A stretch of DNA of 50,593 bases from Nesterenkonia sp. F. Lineage in GTDB: Bacteria; Actinomycetota; Actinomycetes; Actinomycetales; Micrococcaceae. The stretch is taken from the NCBI RefSeq assembly GCF_000220985.1, contig NZ_AFRW01000064.1, positions 1 through 50,593 on the forward strand, in the 5' to 3' direction. A program made the position numbers and the translations under genes. Under the pieces are notes generated by a model. The model searched no databases and was not told the origin of the DNA. It worked only from the letters and a program-made list of their open reading frames with translations. Below, in pieces: positions 7,889 to 18,859 of this stretch (its first letter is position 1; each line of letters begins with the position of its first letter).

Positions 7889-9487
7889 TCAGGCCAGCGT
7901 GACCAGGTCCTCGTACTCCTCGGTGTAGAGGTCCTCGATGCCGTCGGGCAGCAGCACCACACGCTCCGGCGCCAGGGCCTCCACGGCACCTTCATCGTGG
8001 GAGACCAGCACGACCGCACCCTCGTAGTTGTGCAGCGCGTTGAGGATCTCCTCGCGGGAGGCGGGGTCCAGGTTGTTCGTCGGCTCGTCGAGCAGCAGCA
8101 CGTTCGCCCCGGAGGCGACCAGCGTGGCCAGCGCGAGCCGGGTCTTCTCGCCGCCGGAGAGGACGTCGGCGGGTTTCTCGACGTCGTCTCCGCTGAACAG
8201 GAACGAGCCCAGGATGGTGCGCTGCTGGGTGTCGGTGAGCTCCGGGGCGGCGGTCTTCATGTTGGCCAGCACCGAGCGCTGGGGATCCAACGTGTCGTGC
8301 TCCTGGGCGAAGTAGCCCAGCTTGAGCCCGTGGCCGGCGCGGACCACGCCGGAGTCGGGCTCGCCGACGCCGGCGAGCATCCGCAGCAACGTGGTCTTGC
8401 CCGCGCCGTTGTAGCCCAGCACCACCACACGGGATCCACGGTCGATCGCCAGATCCACGCCGGTGAAGATCTCCAGCGAGCCGTAGGACTTCGACAGTCC
8501 CTCGGCGGTCAGCGGCGTCTTGCCGCAGGAGGCCGGCGTGGGGAAACGGATGTTGGCGATCTTCTCGGCCTGCCGCTCCCCCTCGAGTCCGGACATCATC
8601 CGGTCGGCGCGCTTGAGCATGTTCTGCGCGGCGACCGCCTTGGTGGCCTTTGCACGCATCTTGTCGGCCTGGGCGCGCAGCGCGGTGGCCTTCTTCTCCG
8701 CGTTGGCGTACTCACGACGACGGCGAGCCTCGTCCTGCTCGCGCTGGGCCAGGTAGTTCTTCCAGCCCATGTTGTAGACGTCGACGGTGGAACGGTTGGC
8801 GTCGAGGTAGAGCACCTTGTTCACCGTGCGCTCCATGAGCTCGACGTCGTGGGAGATCACGATGAACCCGCCGGGATACTGCTGCAGGAAGTCGCGCAGC
8901 CAGACGATCGAGTCCTGATCCAGGTGGTTGGTCGGCTCGTCGAGCAGCAGCGTGTCCGCCCCGGAGAACAGGATCCGCGCCAGCTCCACACGCCGGCGCT
9001 GTCCGCCGGAGAGCGTCTCCAGCGGCTGCAGCAGGATCCGCTCGGGCAGGTCGAGGTTGGCGCAGATCGTCGCCGCCTCGGCCTCGGCGGAGTAGCCGCC
9101 GGCAGCGGTGAACTCCGCCTCCAGCGTCGAGTAGCGGCGCATCGCCCGATCGCGGACGACGTCGTCCTCCGAGGTCATCTCCTCCTCCGTGCGGCGCATC
9201 GTCGCGATGACCTCGTCCAGGCCGCGGGCGGCGAGGATGCGGTCCCGGGCGAGCTGCTCCATGTTCTCCACTCGGGGGTCCTGGGGCAGGTAGCCGATGG
9301 AGCCGCGGCGCTCGATGTGCCCCTCGGCGGGCATGCCGTCGCCGGCCAGGATCTTGGTCATGGTGGTCTTGCCCGCGCCGTTGCGTCCGACCAGGCCGAT
9401 CTTGTCGCCGGCGTCGATCCGGAACGACACGTCGTCCATGAGGAGCCGCGCGCCGACGCGCAGCTCGAGCTTCGATACGCTGATCAC
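7889..9487 (-). CDS. ABC-F family ATP-binding protein
   Basis: This is a 532-residue soluble protein with two ABC ATPase domains and no membrane segments. Domain 1 has GRNGAGKTT, the signature LSGGQRRRVELA and LLLDEPTNHLD. Domain 2 has GYNGAGKTT, LSGGEKTRLALA and LLLDEPTNNLD. A charged linker rich in Arg, Lys and Ala lies between them. ABC-F proteins act on the ribosome in translation control or antibiotic protection; they do not transport. Gene order near suf and fabG matches the actinobacterial relative represented by M. tuberculosis Rv1473, which favours a housekeeping role over acquired resistance. The GTG at 9487 is used because homology begins there (VISVSKLELRVG). Confidence 0.87.
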   Translation of the reverse strand: MISVSKLELRVGARLLMDDVSFRIDAGDKIGLVGRNGAGKTTMTKILAGDGMPAEGHIERRGSIGYLPQDPRVENMEQLARDRILAARGLDEVIATMRRTEEEMTSEDDVVRDRAMRRYSTLEAEFTAAGGYSAEAEAATICANLDLPERILLQPLETLSGGQRRRVELARILFSGADTLLLDEPTNHLDQDSIVWLRDFLQQYPGGFIVISHDVELMERTVNKVLYLDANRSTVDVYNMGWKNYLAQREQDEARRRREYANAEKKATALRAQADKMRAKATKAVAAQNMLKRADRMMSGLEGERQAEKIANIRFPTPASCGKTPLTAEGLSKSYGSLEIFTGVDLAIDRGSRVVVLGYNGAGKTTLLRMLAGVGEPDSGVVRAGHGLKLGYFAQEHDTLDPQRSVLANMKTAAPELTDTQQRTILGSFLFSGDDVEKPADVLSGGEKTRLALATLVASGANVLLLDEPTNNLDPASREEILNALHNYEGAVVLVSHDEGAVEALAPERVVLLPDGIEDLYTEEYEDLVTLA

Positions 9488-9582
9488 TGCTGAAGAGGAC
9501 CTTTCCTGCACGGGTGGTGCCCGGTGGGCGGGGTGCTGAGATGATGGAGACCCGATGCGGCCGTGGGGCCGTCGAGGAGGCC

Positions 9583-10341
9583 ATGCCCGTGGAGCACGCG
9601 GCACGACCCGGACAGTCTACCGGCGAGCCGGAGGCCCGCCAGTCGGCGGGGCGGCGGCGCCGGACGATCCACGTCGACGGCGCCGGGCTGGACGTCGAGG
9701 CGGCCGACGGTGCGCGACGACGCGTGCTGGCGCCGGTGCACGCGGAGCTGACCGAGGAGGTCATCGCCGTCGTCGGGGCCAACGGCTCCGGCAAGTCGAC
9801 GCTGCTGCGGCTGATCGCCGGACTCGTCGAGCCCAGCCTCGGCGAGGTGCGCTTCTCGCCGACTCCCCCGCGGACCGGCTTCATCTTCGCCGACCCGACC
9901 GCTCAGCTGATCATGCCGATCGTCGGCGAGGACATCGCCTTCTCGCTGCGCGGAAGGATCCGGAACCGCAGCGCGCGCGGCGCCGAGTCTCGGCGCATCC
10001 TGGCCTCGCTGGGGCTGGAGGACCGGGAGCAGGCCAGTGTGCACGATCTCTCCTCCGGCGAGCGGCAGAAGGTCGCCCTGGCCGGAGTGCTGGCCGCCGA
10101 GCCTGAGCTCGTCGTCGCCGACGAGCCGACGACGCTGCTGGATCTGCGCGCGTCCGCGGAGTTCCGCGACCGGCTGCTCTCGCTGGGGGTGCCGCTGGTG
10201 CTGGCCACCCATGATCTCGATTTCGCCGCCGCCGCGGACCGTGTGCTGGTCTTCGACGGCGGACGGCTGGTCGACGACGACGAGCCTGCGGCCGCGATTC
10301 CTCGCTACCGCAGGCTCGCCCTCGGCGACCGCGCCGACTGA
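9583..10341 (+). CDS. Orphan energy-coupling factor (BioM/CbiO-like) ATPase
   Basis: The product has 252 residues from the ATG at 9583; earlier in-frame starts at 9514, 9541 and 9544 are possible. It is a single ABC ATPase with GANGSGKST, a Q-loop region FIFADPTAQLIMP, the signature LSSGERQKVAL, Walker B LVVADEPTT and the H-loop LATHDLD. The PTAQLIMPIVGEDIAFSLRG stretch resembles the BioM and EcfA ATPases of vitamin and metal uptake systems. No transmembrane EcfT/BioN or substrate-binding BioY gene lies beside it, so it must use partners encoded elsewhere or have a different role. It is divergent from the ABC-F gene. Confidence 0.8.
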   Translation: MPVEHAARPGQSTGEPEARQSAGRRRRTIHVDGAGLDVEAADGARRRVLAPVHAELTEEVIAVVGANGSGKSTLLRLIAGLVEPSLGEVRFSPTPPRTGFIFADPTAQLIMPIVGEDIAFSLRGRIRNRSARGAESRRILASLGLEDREQASVHDLSSGERQKVALAGVLAAEPELVVADEPTTLLDLRASAEFRDRLLSLGVPLVLATHDLDFAAAADRVLVFDGGRLVDDDEPAAAIPRYRRLALGDRAD

Positions 10342-10376
10342 GACGCCCGCAGGCGTCGACCGGCCGACGCGGCCGG
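10342..10376. terminator. Double hairpin between convergent genes
   Basis: Two adjacent perfect stems immediately follow the ECF ATPase stop: GACGCC-CGCA-GGCGTC (10342-10357) and CCGGCC-GACGC-GGCCGG (10360-10376). They lie before the 3' end of the DUF59 gene on the other strand, so they could terminate both transcripts. Confidence 0.5.
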
Positions 10377-10398
10377 ACTCCGGAGAGGACCGGGAGGA

Positions 10399-10731
10399 TC
10401 AGATGTTGAAGCCCAGGGCCCGCATCTGCTCGCGGCCGTCCTCGGTGATCTTCTCCGGACCCCACGGCGGCATCCAGACCCAGTTGAGCCGCCACTCGTC
10501 GACCATGGTGCCGATCTGCTGGCCGACCTGCTCCTCGAGCACGTCCGTCAGCGGGCAGGCCGCGGTGGTCAGGGTCATATCGATGACCAGGGCGCCGTCC
10601 TCGGAGTAGTTCAGTCCATAGAGCAGCCCCAGGTCGACGACGTTGATCCCGAGCTCGGGGTCGATGACGTCCTTCAGGGCCTCCTCGATGTCTTCGAGAG
10701 GCGTCCGGTCGGTGGTTGCGGTCTCGCTCAT
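10399..10731 (-). CDS. DUF59/MIP18 family Fe-S assembly factor (SufT-like)
   Basis: The product has 110 residues and contains the MIP18 core: DVIDPELGINVVDLGLLYG, a TLTTAACPL motif with the conserved cysteine, and W-x-PPWGPEKI near the C-terminus. Proteins of this family help maturation of iron-sulfur proteins. It is the last gene of the suf operon, 60 bp after sufU. The ATG at 10731 follows AGGAAGGAGG, one of the strongest Shine-Dalgarno sequences in the window; the longer frame to 10770 is rejected for that reason. It corresponds in position to Rv1466 of M. tuberculosis. Confidence 0.85.
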   Translation of the reverse strand: MSETATTDRTPLEDIEEALKDVIDPELGINVVDLGLLYGLNYSEDGALVIDMTLTTAACPLTDVLEEQVGQQIGTMVDEWRLNWVWMPPWGPEKITEDGREQMRALGFNI

Positions 10732-10791
10732 CGTGCGGCCTCCTTCCTGATCGCGCACAACGTTCATCACGGTGGTCCTATGCCCGTCCGG

Positions 10792-13347
<2,556 letters not shown>

Positions 13348-13409
13348 GGTGTGTGCGGGTCCTTCTGTGGGTCGAAGCGTGTATGCAGTCGTCGGCGGGC
13401 GCCGCCGGA

Positions 13410-14735
13410 TCAGAAGCCGGCGATCTCCAGCTCGTTCTCCAGGTCCTCGGCCAGCGACTCCTCGATGGAGTCCACGCCGATCGTCTGGATGATCTCGTGG
13501 AGGAAGCCGCGGACCACCAGCTGCCGGGCCTCCCGCTCGGGGATGCCGCGGGCCATGAGGTAGAACAGGTGGTTCTCGTCGAAGCGGCCGGTCGACGAGG
13601 CATGGCCGGCGCCCTCGATGACTCCGGTCTCGATCTCCAGATTCGGCACCGAGTCGGCGCGCGCGCCGTCGGTGAGGATGAGGTTCTGGTTCTTCTCGTA
13701 GGAGTCGGTGCCCTCGGCCTCGGCGCGGATGAGCACGTCGCCCACCCAGACGGTCCGGGCCGACTCGCCCTGCAGCGCACCCTTGTAGAGCACGTTGGAG
13801 GTGTTGCGCGGGCTGTTGTGGTCCACGAAGGTCCGGTGCTCGATGTGCTGGCCGGAGTCGGCGAAGTACAGCCCGTACATCTCAGCCTCGGCGCCCTCGG
13901 CCGCGTAGCGGAAGTTGGTGTTCAGCCGGATCACCGCGCCGCCGAGCGAGACGGCGACGTGCTTGTAGCTGGCGTCCTTGCCGACCTCCGCGTCGTGCTG
14001 GCCGACGTGGACGGCGTCGTCCTCCCAGCGCTGCAGCGAGATGACGCGGACGTCCGCGCCCTCGCCGACGATGGTCTCGACGTTGCCGTTGAACTGCGCC
14101 GTGCCGCGGTGCTCGAGGACGAAGACGGCCTTCGAGTTCACCCCGGTCTCGAGGACGATGTGGCTGTTCTCGCGGCGGGCGGCGTCCTGGCCGGTGATCT
14201 GCACCCGGACGGGCTCGTCGATCTCGGCGTCGGCCGGGACGCTGACGTGCAGCGCCTCGCCGGCGTTCTTGACCGCGACGACGGCGGCCCGGTCGGCCGG
14301 CTGCAGCACCGAGTGCCGCGGCGCCGCGCCCTCGGCGAGCGAGGAGACCGTCACCGCGTCGGGCGCGGAGACCTGCTGCTCGACCGCGTCGGCGTCGGAG
14401 GCGGCGTCGGAGAGCACTCCGGCGAGCTTCTTGATCGGGGTGAAGCGCCACTCCTCCTCGCGACCCTTCGGCTCCGGGAAGTCGGCGAGGTCGAAGCCGG
14501 TGTGCCGGTTCGCCCGGGAGCCGACGCCGGAGGTCAGCGGCTTCTTCTCGGACTCGCCCACGCCTCCGTGGGAGTGGTCGGAGGCGGAGTTCGTCTCGGC
14601 GGCGAGGTTCTCGCCCTCCTCGGTCATGCCCGGGATGGAGATGCGGCGTTCGCCGACCTCCACGCCGGCGACCTCCTCGGCCGTGGCGTCCTGGTCGTCG
14701 GTCGCCGTGCCCGGAGATGCGGGGGTGTTCGTCAT
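13410..14735 (-). CDS. sufD: SufD, Fe-S assembly scaffold subunit
   Basis: The product has 441 residues. The core contains the family's REEEWRFTP motif, a right-handed beta-helix region, NTSNVLYKGAL and a C-terminal helical domain with GHASSTGRFDENHLFYLMARG. About 90 residues at the N-terminus are low-complexity and acidic, longer than I would expect for the family. SufD pairs with SufB and carries no cluster-binding cysteine. It is separated from sufB by 173 bp that hold a strong hairpin, so stoichiometry within the operon may be adjusted there. Confidence 0.9.
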   Translation of the reverse strand: MTNTPASPGTATDDQDATAEEVAGVEVGERRISIPGMTEEGENLAAETNSASDHSHGGVGESEKKPLTSGVGSRANRHTGFDLADFPEPKGREEEWRFTPIKKLAGVLSDAASDADAVEQQVSAPDAVTVSSLAEGAAPRHSVLQPADRAAVVAVKNAGEALHVSVPADAEIDEPVRVQITGQDAARRENSHIVLETGVNSKAVFVLEHRGTAQFNGNVETIVGEGADVRVISLQRWEDDAVHVGQHDAEVGKDASYKHVAVSLGGAVIRLNTNFRYAAEGAEAEMYGLYFADSGQHIEHRTFVDHNSPRNTSNVLYKGALQGESARTVWVGDVLIRAEAEGTDSYEKNQNLILTDGARADSVPNLEIETGVIEGAGHASSTGRFDENHLFYLMARGIPEREARQLVVRGFLHEIIQTIGVDSIEESLAEDLENELEIAGF

Positions 14736-14861
14736 CTGTTCTCTCGTCCCTCGGTCGTCGGTGAGATGTCGTCAGGGGATCTGGTCAGGGGCGTCGTGCC
14801 GGGCGCTCGGCGCGGCCGGCCTCGTGGCGAGACGGCCTCGCGCGCCTGGGCGTCACGACGC

Positions 14862-14894
14862 GCCGCCCGCCTCCGCCGGGCGGAGGCGGGCGGC
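14862..14894. terminator. 16-bp perfect hairpin between sufB and sufD
   Basis: GCCGCCCGCCTCCGCC at 14862-14877 is followed by one base and its exact complement at 14879-14894. It begins 15 nt after the sufB stop on the minus strand, inside the suf operon. It could be a partial terminator, an mRNA 3'-end stabiliser or a processing site. No T-run follows. Confidence 0.6.
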
Positions 14895-14908
14895 AGGAGG
14901 CGTCGGGA

Positions 14909-16366
14909 TCAGCCGACCGAGCCCTCCATCTGCAGCTCGATCAGCCGGTTGAGCTCCAGGGCGTACTCCATGGGCAGCTCGCGGGCGATCGGCTCGATGA
15001 AGCCGCGGACGATCATGGCCATGGCCTCGTCCTCGGCCATCCCGCGCGACATCAGGTAGAAGAGCTGGTCCTCGGAGACCTTCGAGACGGTGGCCTCGTG
15101 GCCGAGGGTCACATCGTCCTCGCGGATGTCGATGTAGGGGTAGGTGTCGGTCTTGGAGATGGTGTCCACCAGCAGCGCGTCGCAGACGACCGAGTTGGCC
15201 GAGTGCGCGGCGCCCTCGTTGACCTGCACCAGACCGCGGTAGGAGGCGCGGCCGCCGTTGCGGGCCACCGACTTGGAGACGATGGAGCTGGCGGTGTGCG
15301 GGGCCATGTGGACCATCTTCGACCCGGTGTCCTGGTGCTGGTCCTGGCCGGCGAAGGCCACCGAGAGCGTCTCGCCCCGGGCGTGCTCGCCGGTCAGGTA
15401 GACCGCCGGGTACTTCATGGTGACCTTGGAGCCGATGTTGCCGTCGATCCACTCCATCGTGCCGCCCTCGTCGACGACGGCGCGCTTGGTGACCAGGTTG
15501 TACACGTTGTTCGACCAGTTCTGGATGGTCGTGTAGCGCATGCGGGCGTTCTTCTTCACCACGATCTCCACGACCGCCGAGTGCAGCGAGTCCGTGTCGT
15601 AGATCGGGGCGGTGCAGCCCTCGATGTAGTGGACGTAGGAGTCCTCGTCGGCGATGATCAGCGTCCGCTCGAACTGGCCCATGTTCTCGGTGTTGATGCG
15701 GAAGTAGGCCTGCAGCGGGATCTCGACGTGGACGCCCTTCGGCACGTAGACGAAGGAGCCGCCGGACCACACCGCGGTGTTCAGCGCGGCGAACTTGTTG
15801 TCGCCGACCGGGATCACCGAACCGAAGTACTCCTCGAAGAACTCCGGGTGCTCCTTCAGGGCGGTGTCGGTGTCCATGAAGATGACGCCCTGAGCCTCCA
15901 GGTCCTCGCGGATCTGGTGGTAGACGACCTCGGACTCGTACTGCGCCGCGACGCCGGAGACGAGGCTCTCGCGCTCGGCCTCCGGGATGCCCAGCTTCTC
16001 GTAGGTCTCCCGGATGTCCTCGGGGAGGTCCTCCCAGGACTGCGCCTGCTTCTCGGTCGAACGGACGAAGTACTTGATGTTGTCGAAGTCGATCTCGGAG
16101 AGGTCCGCACCCCACACCGGAACCGGCTTGCGCTCGAAGTACTTCAGGCCCTTGCGGCGCAGCTTCAGCATCCAGTCGGGCTCGTCCTTCTTGGAGGAGA
16201 TGTCCTCGACGACCTCGACGTCCAGACCGCGCTTGGCGTTCTCGCCGGCCGCGTCGCTGTCCGACCAGCCGTATTCATAGGTGCCGAGTCCCTCGAGCTC
16301 CGGGTTCTGCTCGAGGACCTCGGAGATGACCCCCGGGTCTTCGGTGCGCTGGATCTGCTCGGTCAT
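14909..16366 (-). CDS. sufB: SufB, Fe-S assembly scaffold subunit
   Basis: The product has 485 residues and is the main scaffold protein on which the cluster is built, working with SufC and SufD. Recognisable blocks are YEYGW near the N-terminus, [10 protein letters not shown], the beta-helix core with [25 protein letters not shown], and [19 protein letters not shown] with the conserved cysteine. The C-terminal helices contain [12 protein letters not shown]. The ATG at 16366 overlaps the sufR stop as ATGA. There is no sign of an intein, which mycobacterial SufB proteins often carry. Confidence 0.94.
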   Translation of the reverse strand: MTEQIQRTEDPGVISEVLEQNPELEGLGTYEYGWSDSDAAGENAKRGLDVEVVEDISSKKDEPDWMLKLRRKGLKYFERKPVPVWGADLSEIDFDNIKYFVRSTEKQAQSWEDLPEDIRETYEKLGIPEAERESLVSGVAAQYESEVVYHQIREDLEAQGVIFMDTDTALKEHPEFFEEYFGSVIPVGDNKFAALNTAVWSGGSFVYVPKGVHVEIPLQAYFRINTENMGQFERTLIIADEDSYVHYIEGCTAPIYDTDSLHSAVVEIVVKKNARMRYTTIQNWSNNVYNLVTKRAVVDEGGTMEWIDGNIGSKVTMKYPAVYLTGEHARGETLSVAFAGQDQHQDTGSKMVHMAPHTASSIVSKSVARNGGRASYRGLVQVNEGAAHSANSVVCDALLVDTISKTDTYPYIDIREDDVTLGHEATVSKVSEDQLFYLMSRGMAEDEAMAMIVRGFIEPIARELPMEYALELNRLIELQMEGSVG

Positions 16367-17271
16367 GACAACCTCTCTTGTTGACGGGGGGAGATGACGA
16401 TTCGTCTGCGTCCGCCGCCGGAGAGCCGTCCGCTCCCCGACCCGGCGGTGGTCGATGGGGCCGGTCCCTCGTCGGGCCCGGAATGCTGTCGTCCGGCGGC
16501 GAGCTTCTCGCGCCCGACCGGAACGTGGGTGGTGCACACGTGCGCTCCGGCGGCCTGGGTCGACAGCCGTCGCACGTCGACGTCCAGCAGGCGGGAGATC
16601 ATCTCGGTCTCCTCCTCGCAGAACACCGGATGCTCCTCGGCTATTTCCCGGATCGGGCAGTGGCCCTGGCACAACTGGGTGGACTGCATGGCCAGCAGCG
16701 GGCTGTCCCGGCCGACTTTGCGGGTGAATCCGGCGAAGCCGGCCTCGTTGAGCAGCTGGGAGAGCCGTTCGGTACGCTCGTCGAGGTCGTCGACGTCGGC
16801 CAGCTCCTCGCGCCAGCGCTCCTCGAAGGCGCCGAAGTAGCCGGCGGCCAGCCGGCGCGCGGCGGCGTCGTCGACCTTCTCGGCGCCCGGCTCCGAGGCC
16901 TCGGCGGCCGCGGCCTCCTGCCCCGACGCGGGCTCGAGCAGCTTCAGCGCCGCGCGGGCCAGCGACAGGTAGTCGTCGCCGAGGACCTCCTGGCCGCGCT
17001 GGGAGATGACATAGCGCCGCGACGGGCGTCCCGCACCCTTCTGCCGGGAGGTGACGTTCTTGATCTCGACGATGCCCTGCTCGGTCATCGCATCGAGGTG
17101 GCGCCGCACCGCCGCGGCGGTCAGGTCCAGCCGGCGCCCGAGGGCGGCGGCGCTGATCGGCCCCTCCTCGACGACGAGCTGCAGCACCCGCTCGCGCGTG
17201 CCGCCGTCGCCGTCCCGGCCCACGTCGGACGCGCCCGACGCCGGGTCTGCGGAGTTCCGGCTCGAATACAT
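16363..17271 (-). CDS. sufR: SufR-type iron-sulfur transcriptional repressor
   Basis: The product has 302 residues. The N-terminal winged helix (about 25-95) contains the ArsR-like [26 protein letters not shown] segment. The C-terminal part has C201-x3-C205-x12-C218 and C246, the arrangement expected for cluster binding in SufR. SufR senses cluster status and represses the suf operon. It is the first gene of the operon and is coupled to sufB by an ATGA overlap. A 45-residue Ser/Gly/Arg-rich tail follows the last cysteine. A -10-like CATAAT six bases before the ATG suggests a leaderless transcript. Gene order equals the Rv1460-Rv1466 cluster. Confidence 0.9.
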   Translation of the reverse strand: MYSSRNSADPASGASDVGRDGDGGTRERVLQLVVEEGPISAAALGRRLDLTAAAVRRHLDAMTEQGIVEIKNVTSRQKGAGRPSRRYVISQRGQEVLGDDYLSLARAALKLLEPASGQEAAAAEASEPGAEKVDDAAARRLAAGYFGAFEERWREELADVDDLDERTERLSQLLNEAGFAGFTRKVGRDSPLLAMQSTQLCQGHCPIREIAEEHPVFCEEETEMISRLLDVDVRRLSTQAAGAHVCTTHVPVGREKLAAGRQHSGPDEGPAPSTTAGSGSGRLSGGGRRRIVISPRQQERLS

Positions 17272-17290
17272 GACTCTATTATGACCTATT
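17272..17290 (-). promoter_or_regulatory. suf operon promoter, probably leaderless
   Basis: On the minus strand CATAAT (17283-17278) is followed by six bases and the sufR ATG. GTCAT is directly repeated across it, and GAATA upstream has its complement TATTC inside the first codons. This AT-rich patch is a plausible SufR operator, but no single dyad is compelling. The rest of the 134-bp gap to 17405 holds nothing else I recognise. Confidence 0.45.
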
Positions 17291-17405
17291 CAGATCTGAG
17301 TGGCTACCCAGGGGACCCTCACCCGGAGGAGACGTGCGTCGCAGTCCGCGCCGTCGTCGCAGATCACCGGAACAGCCTTCGGTGCCCGCAGCGGTGCCCG
17401 CAGCA

Positions 17406-18224
17406 TCACTCCGCCGGCACGTAGTCCTCCAATCTGGCGACCTCCAGCTCGGCTTCGTCGGCGGCGTCTCGGACGGCCTCCAGGTCCTCGGCAAGTCCGG
17501 GCGTGAAGTGCGCGAGCACGATGTCGCCGGGACGCAGACCGTCGCCGAGGGCATAGGACAGTCCGCCGTCCTCGGCCACGACGCTCCAGTGGATCAGGTG
17601 CTCGATCCCGCAGCTCTCCGCCGCTCGGAGCGTGGACTCGTCGGAGGCTCCATACGGGGTGCGGGCCAACGGTCCCACCTGCCCGGTGGCGCCGTAGGTC
17701 TCGTCCAGGACCTCGGCCATCCCGCAGATCTCATCGGTCTGCGCGTCGGTGCCGAGCGTGGTGAGATCCGGATGCGTCCTGGTATGGGAGTGCACGTGGT
17801 CGCCGAGCGCGAGATACTGGGCGAAATAGTCTCCGTGCCGGCGCACCGGGTCTTCGTTGAGGAACAGCGAGACGGGCATGTCCTGCTCACGCACCAGATC
17901 GAGGGCCTGCGGATCGGGATGCGTCCCGTCGTCGAGGGTCACGAAGACCACCGGATCATCTGTGGACACCCGGTGGAGCACCGTAGGCTCCTCTGCGCTG
18001 TCCGAGTCTGATGGCACTCCAGGGACCCGCAGGCCGGTGCGCAGCTCGTCGACGGCCTGCCCCGCATCATCCTCGCGCAGCTCCCCCGACCCCGCGGGAG
18101 ACAAAGCGCAGCCGCCGAGGCCGACGGCGCCCAGCGCGAGCACCGCGACGGCGACTCGCGCGCTGCGCCGGCGGGCCTGGTCGTCGTGTAGTTGGAAGGT
18201 CTCAGGAGTGTCATCGGTGTCCAT
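17406..18224 (-). CDS. Lipoprotein with NodB-like polysaccharide deacetylase domain
   Basis: The product has 272 residues. An Arg-rich N-terminus, a hydrophobic segment and the lipobox LGGC (about residues 36-39) mark a lipoprotein on the outer face of the membrane. The catalytic domain has TLDDG in place of the usual TFDDG, the metal motif HSHTRTHP (HxxxH), and a late ARTPYGASD segment resembling the RxPYG motif. Members remove acetyl groups from cell-wall glycans or other polysaccharides. The ATG follows GGGAGG. It is the first gene of an accessory block between sufR and the ABC-ctaA genes. The substrate is unknown. Confidence 0.75.
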   Translation of the reverse strand: MDTDDTPETFQLHDDQARRRSARVAVAVLALGAVGLGGCALSPAGSGELREDDAGQAVDELRTGLRVPGVPSDSDSAEEPTVLHRVSTDDPVVFVTLDDGTHPDPQALDLVREQDMPVSLFLNEDPVRRHGDYFAQYLALGDHVHSHTRTHPDLTTLGTDAQTDEICGMAEVLDETYGATGQVGPLARTPYGASDESTLRAAESCGIEHLIHWSVVAEDGGLSYALGDGLRPGDIVLAHFTPGLAEDLEAVRDAADEAELEVARLEDYVPAE

Positions 18225-18349
18225 GCCTCCCAGGCTTCCGAGGGCGTTCTGCAGTCCGATCGTCGCCGTGTCACAGACCTGTCGCGATGTGCGGCCCGGC
18301 CGATGAGACTTTCGCGGCTCCTGCCCCGGAGGGCCCGGGCCGCCTCAGG

Positions 18350-18859
18350 TCACGCCGACGCCGGACAGTCGTGCAGGCGGCCGTCCTCAGCCTCAGGTTC
18401 CGTGTCGGTGAAGATCAGCCGGGCCCGCACATCGGTGGAAGCTCCTGCCTGGGCGTGGGCGACCAGGGCGGTGCATGCGATCTGATCGATCCCGCGTGCG
18501 GAGACCCGCGTGGAGGGCAGCGGCAGCCTCAGCGTGACCATATCCTCGGAGATGGTCACCTGCACACGCGTCTGAGCCGTCTCCGGAATCCCTGTGGTCA
18601 GCCCCGATGATCCCGGCCCCGGTCCGGTCAGCAGCAGCGAGACCGCCTCGGCGATCGTGCCCAGTCTGCCGGTGTCGCGCTCGGCGGCCACCAGCTCGCC
18701 GTCGGAGTCCAGAAAATACAGCACGGTGCCCTCGGCGAGCCCCGTCGGAGCTCGCGGGCCGGTCTCGACGCCGGAGGGCTCGAGGCTGCATCCGGTCAGC
18801 ACGCTCAGGCCGAGGAACCCGGCCGCCGCGGCCGCGGCGACGCGTCGCATCCAGCTCAT
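18350..18859 (-). CDS. GerMN-domain lipoprotein linked to a two-component system
   Basis: The product has 169 residues. The signal peptide ends in the lipobox LTGC (about residue 24), followed by a single GerMN-like domain: TVLYFLDSDGELV, a GTIAEAVSLLLTGP segment, GLTTGIPETA and IDQIACTALV. It directly follows the histidine kinase. The ATG at 18859 touches the kinase stop codon and follows GGAGAGGAG; a GTG at 18862 is the alternative. A response regulator, kinase and GerMN lipoprotein in a row recalls the MtrA-MtrB-LpqB order, although LpqB is much larger. A role in modulating the kinase is inferred. Confidence 0.7.
   Translation of the reverse strand: MSWMRRVAAAAAAGFLGLSVLTGCSLEPSGVETGPRAPTGLAEGTVLYFLDSDGELVAAERDTGRLGTIAEAVSLLLTGPGPGSSGLTTGIPETAQTRVQVTISEDMVTLRLPLPSTRVSARGIDQIACTALVAHAQAGASTDVRARLIFTDTEPEAEDGRLHDCPASA

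Noticed and set aside
9514..9582. Upstream starts for the ECF-type ATPase
   Set aside because: ATG at 9541/9544 and GTG at 9514 add residues lacking similarity; GAGGAGG before 9583 favours the later start. The choice remains uncertain.
13353..15059. 568-codon plus-strand frame across sufD and sufB
   Set aside because: No motif and opposite to two well-conserved suf genes.
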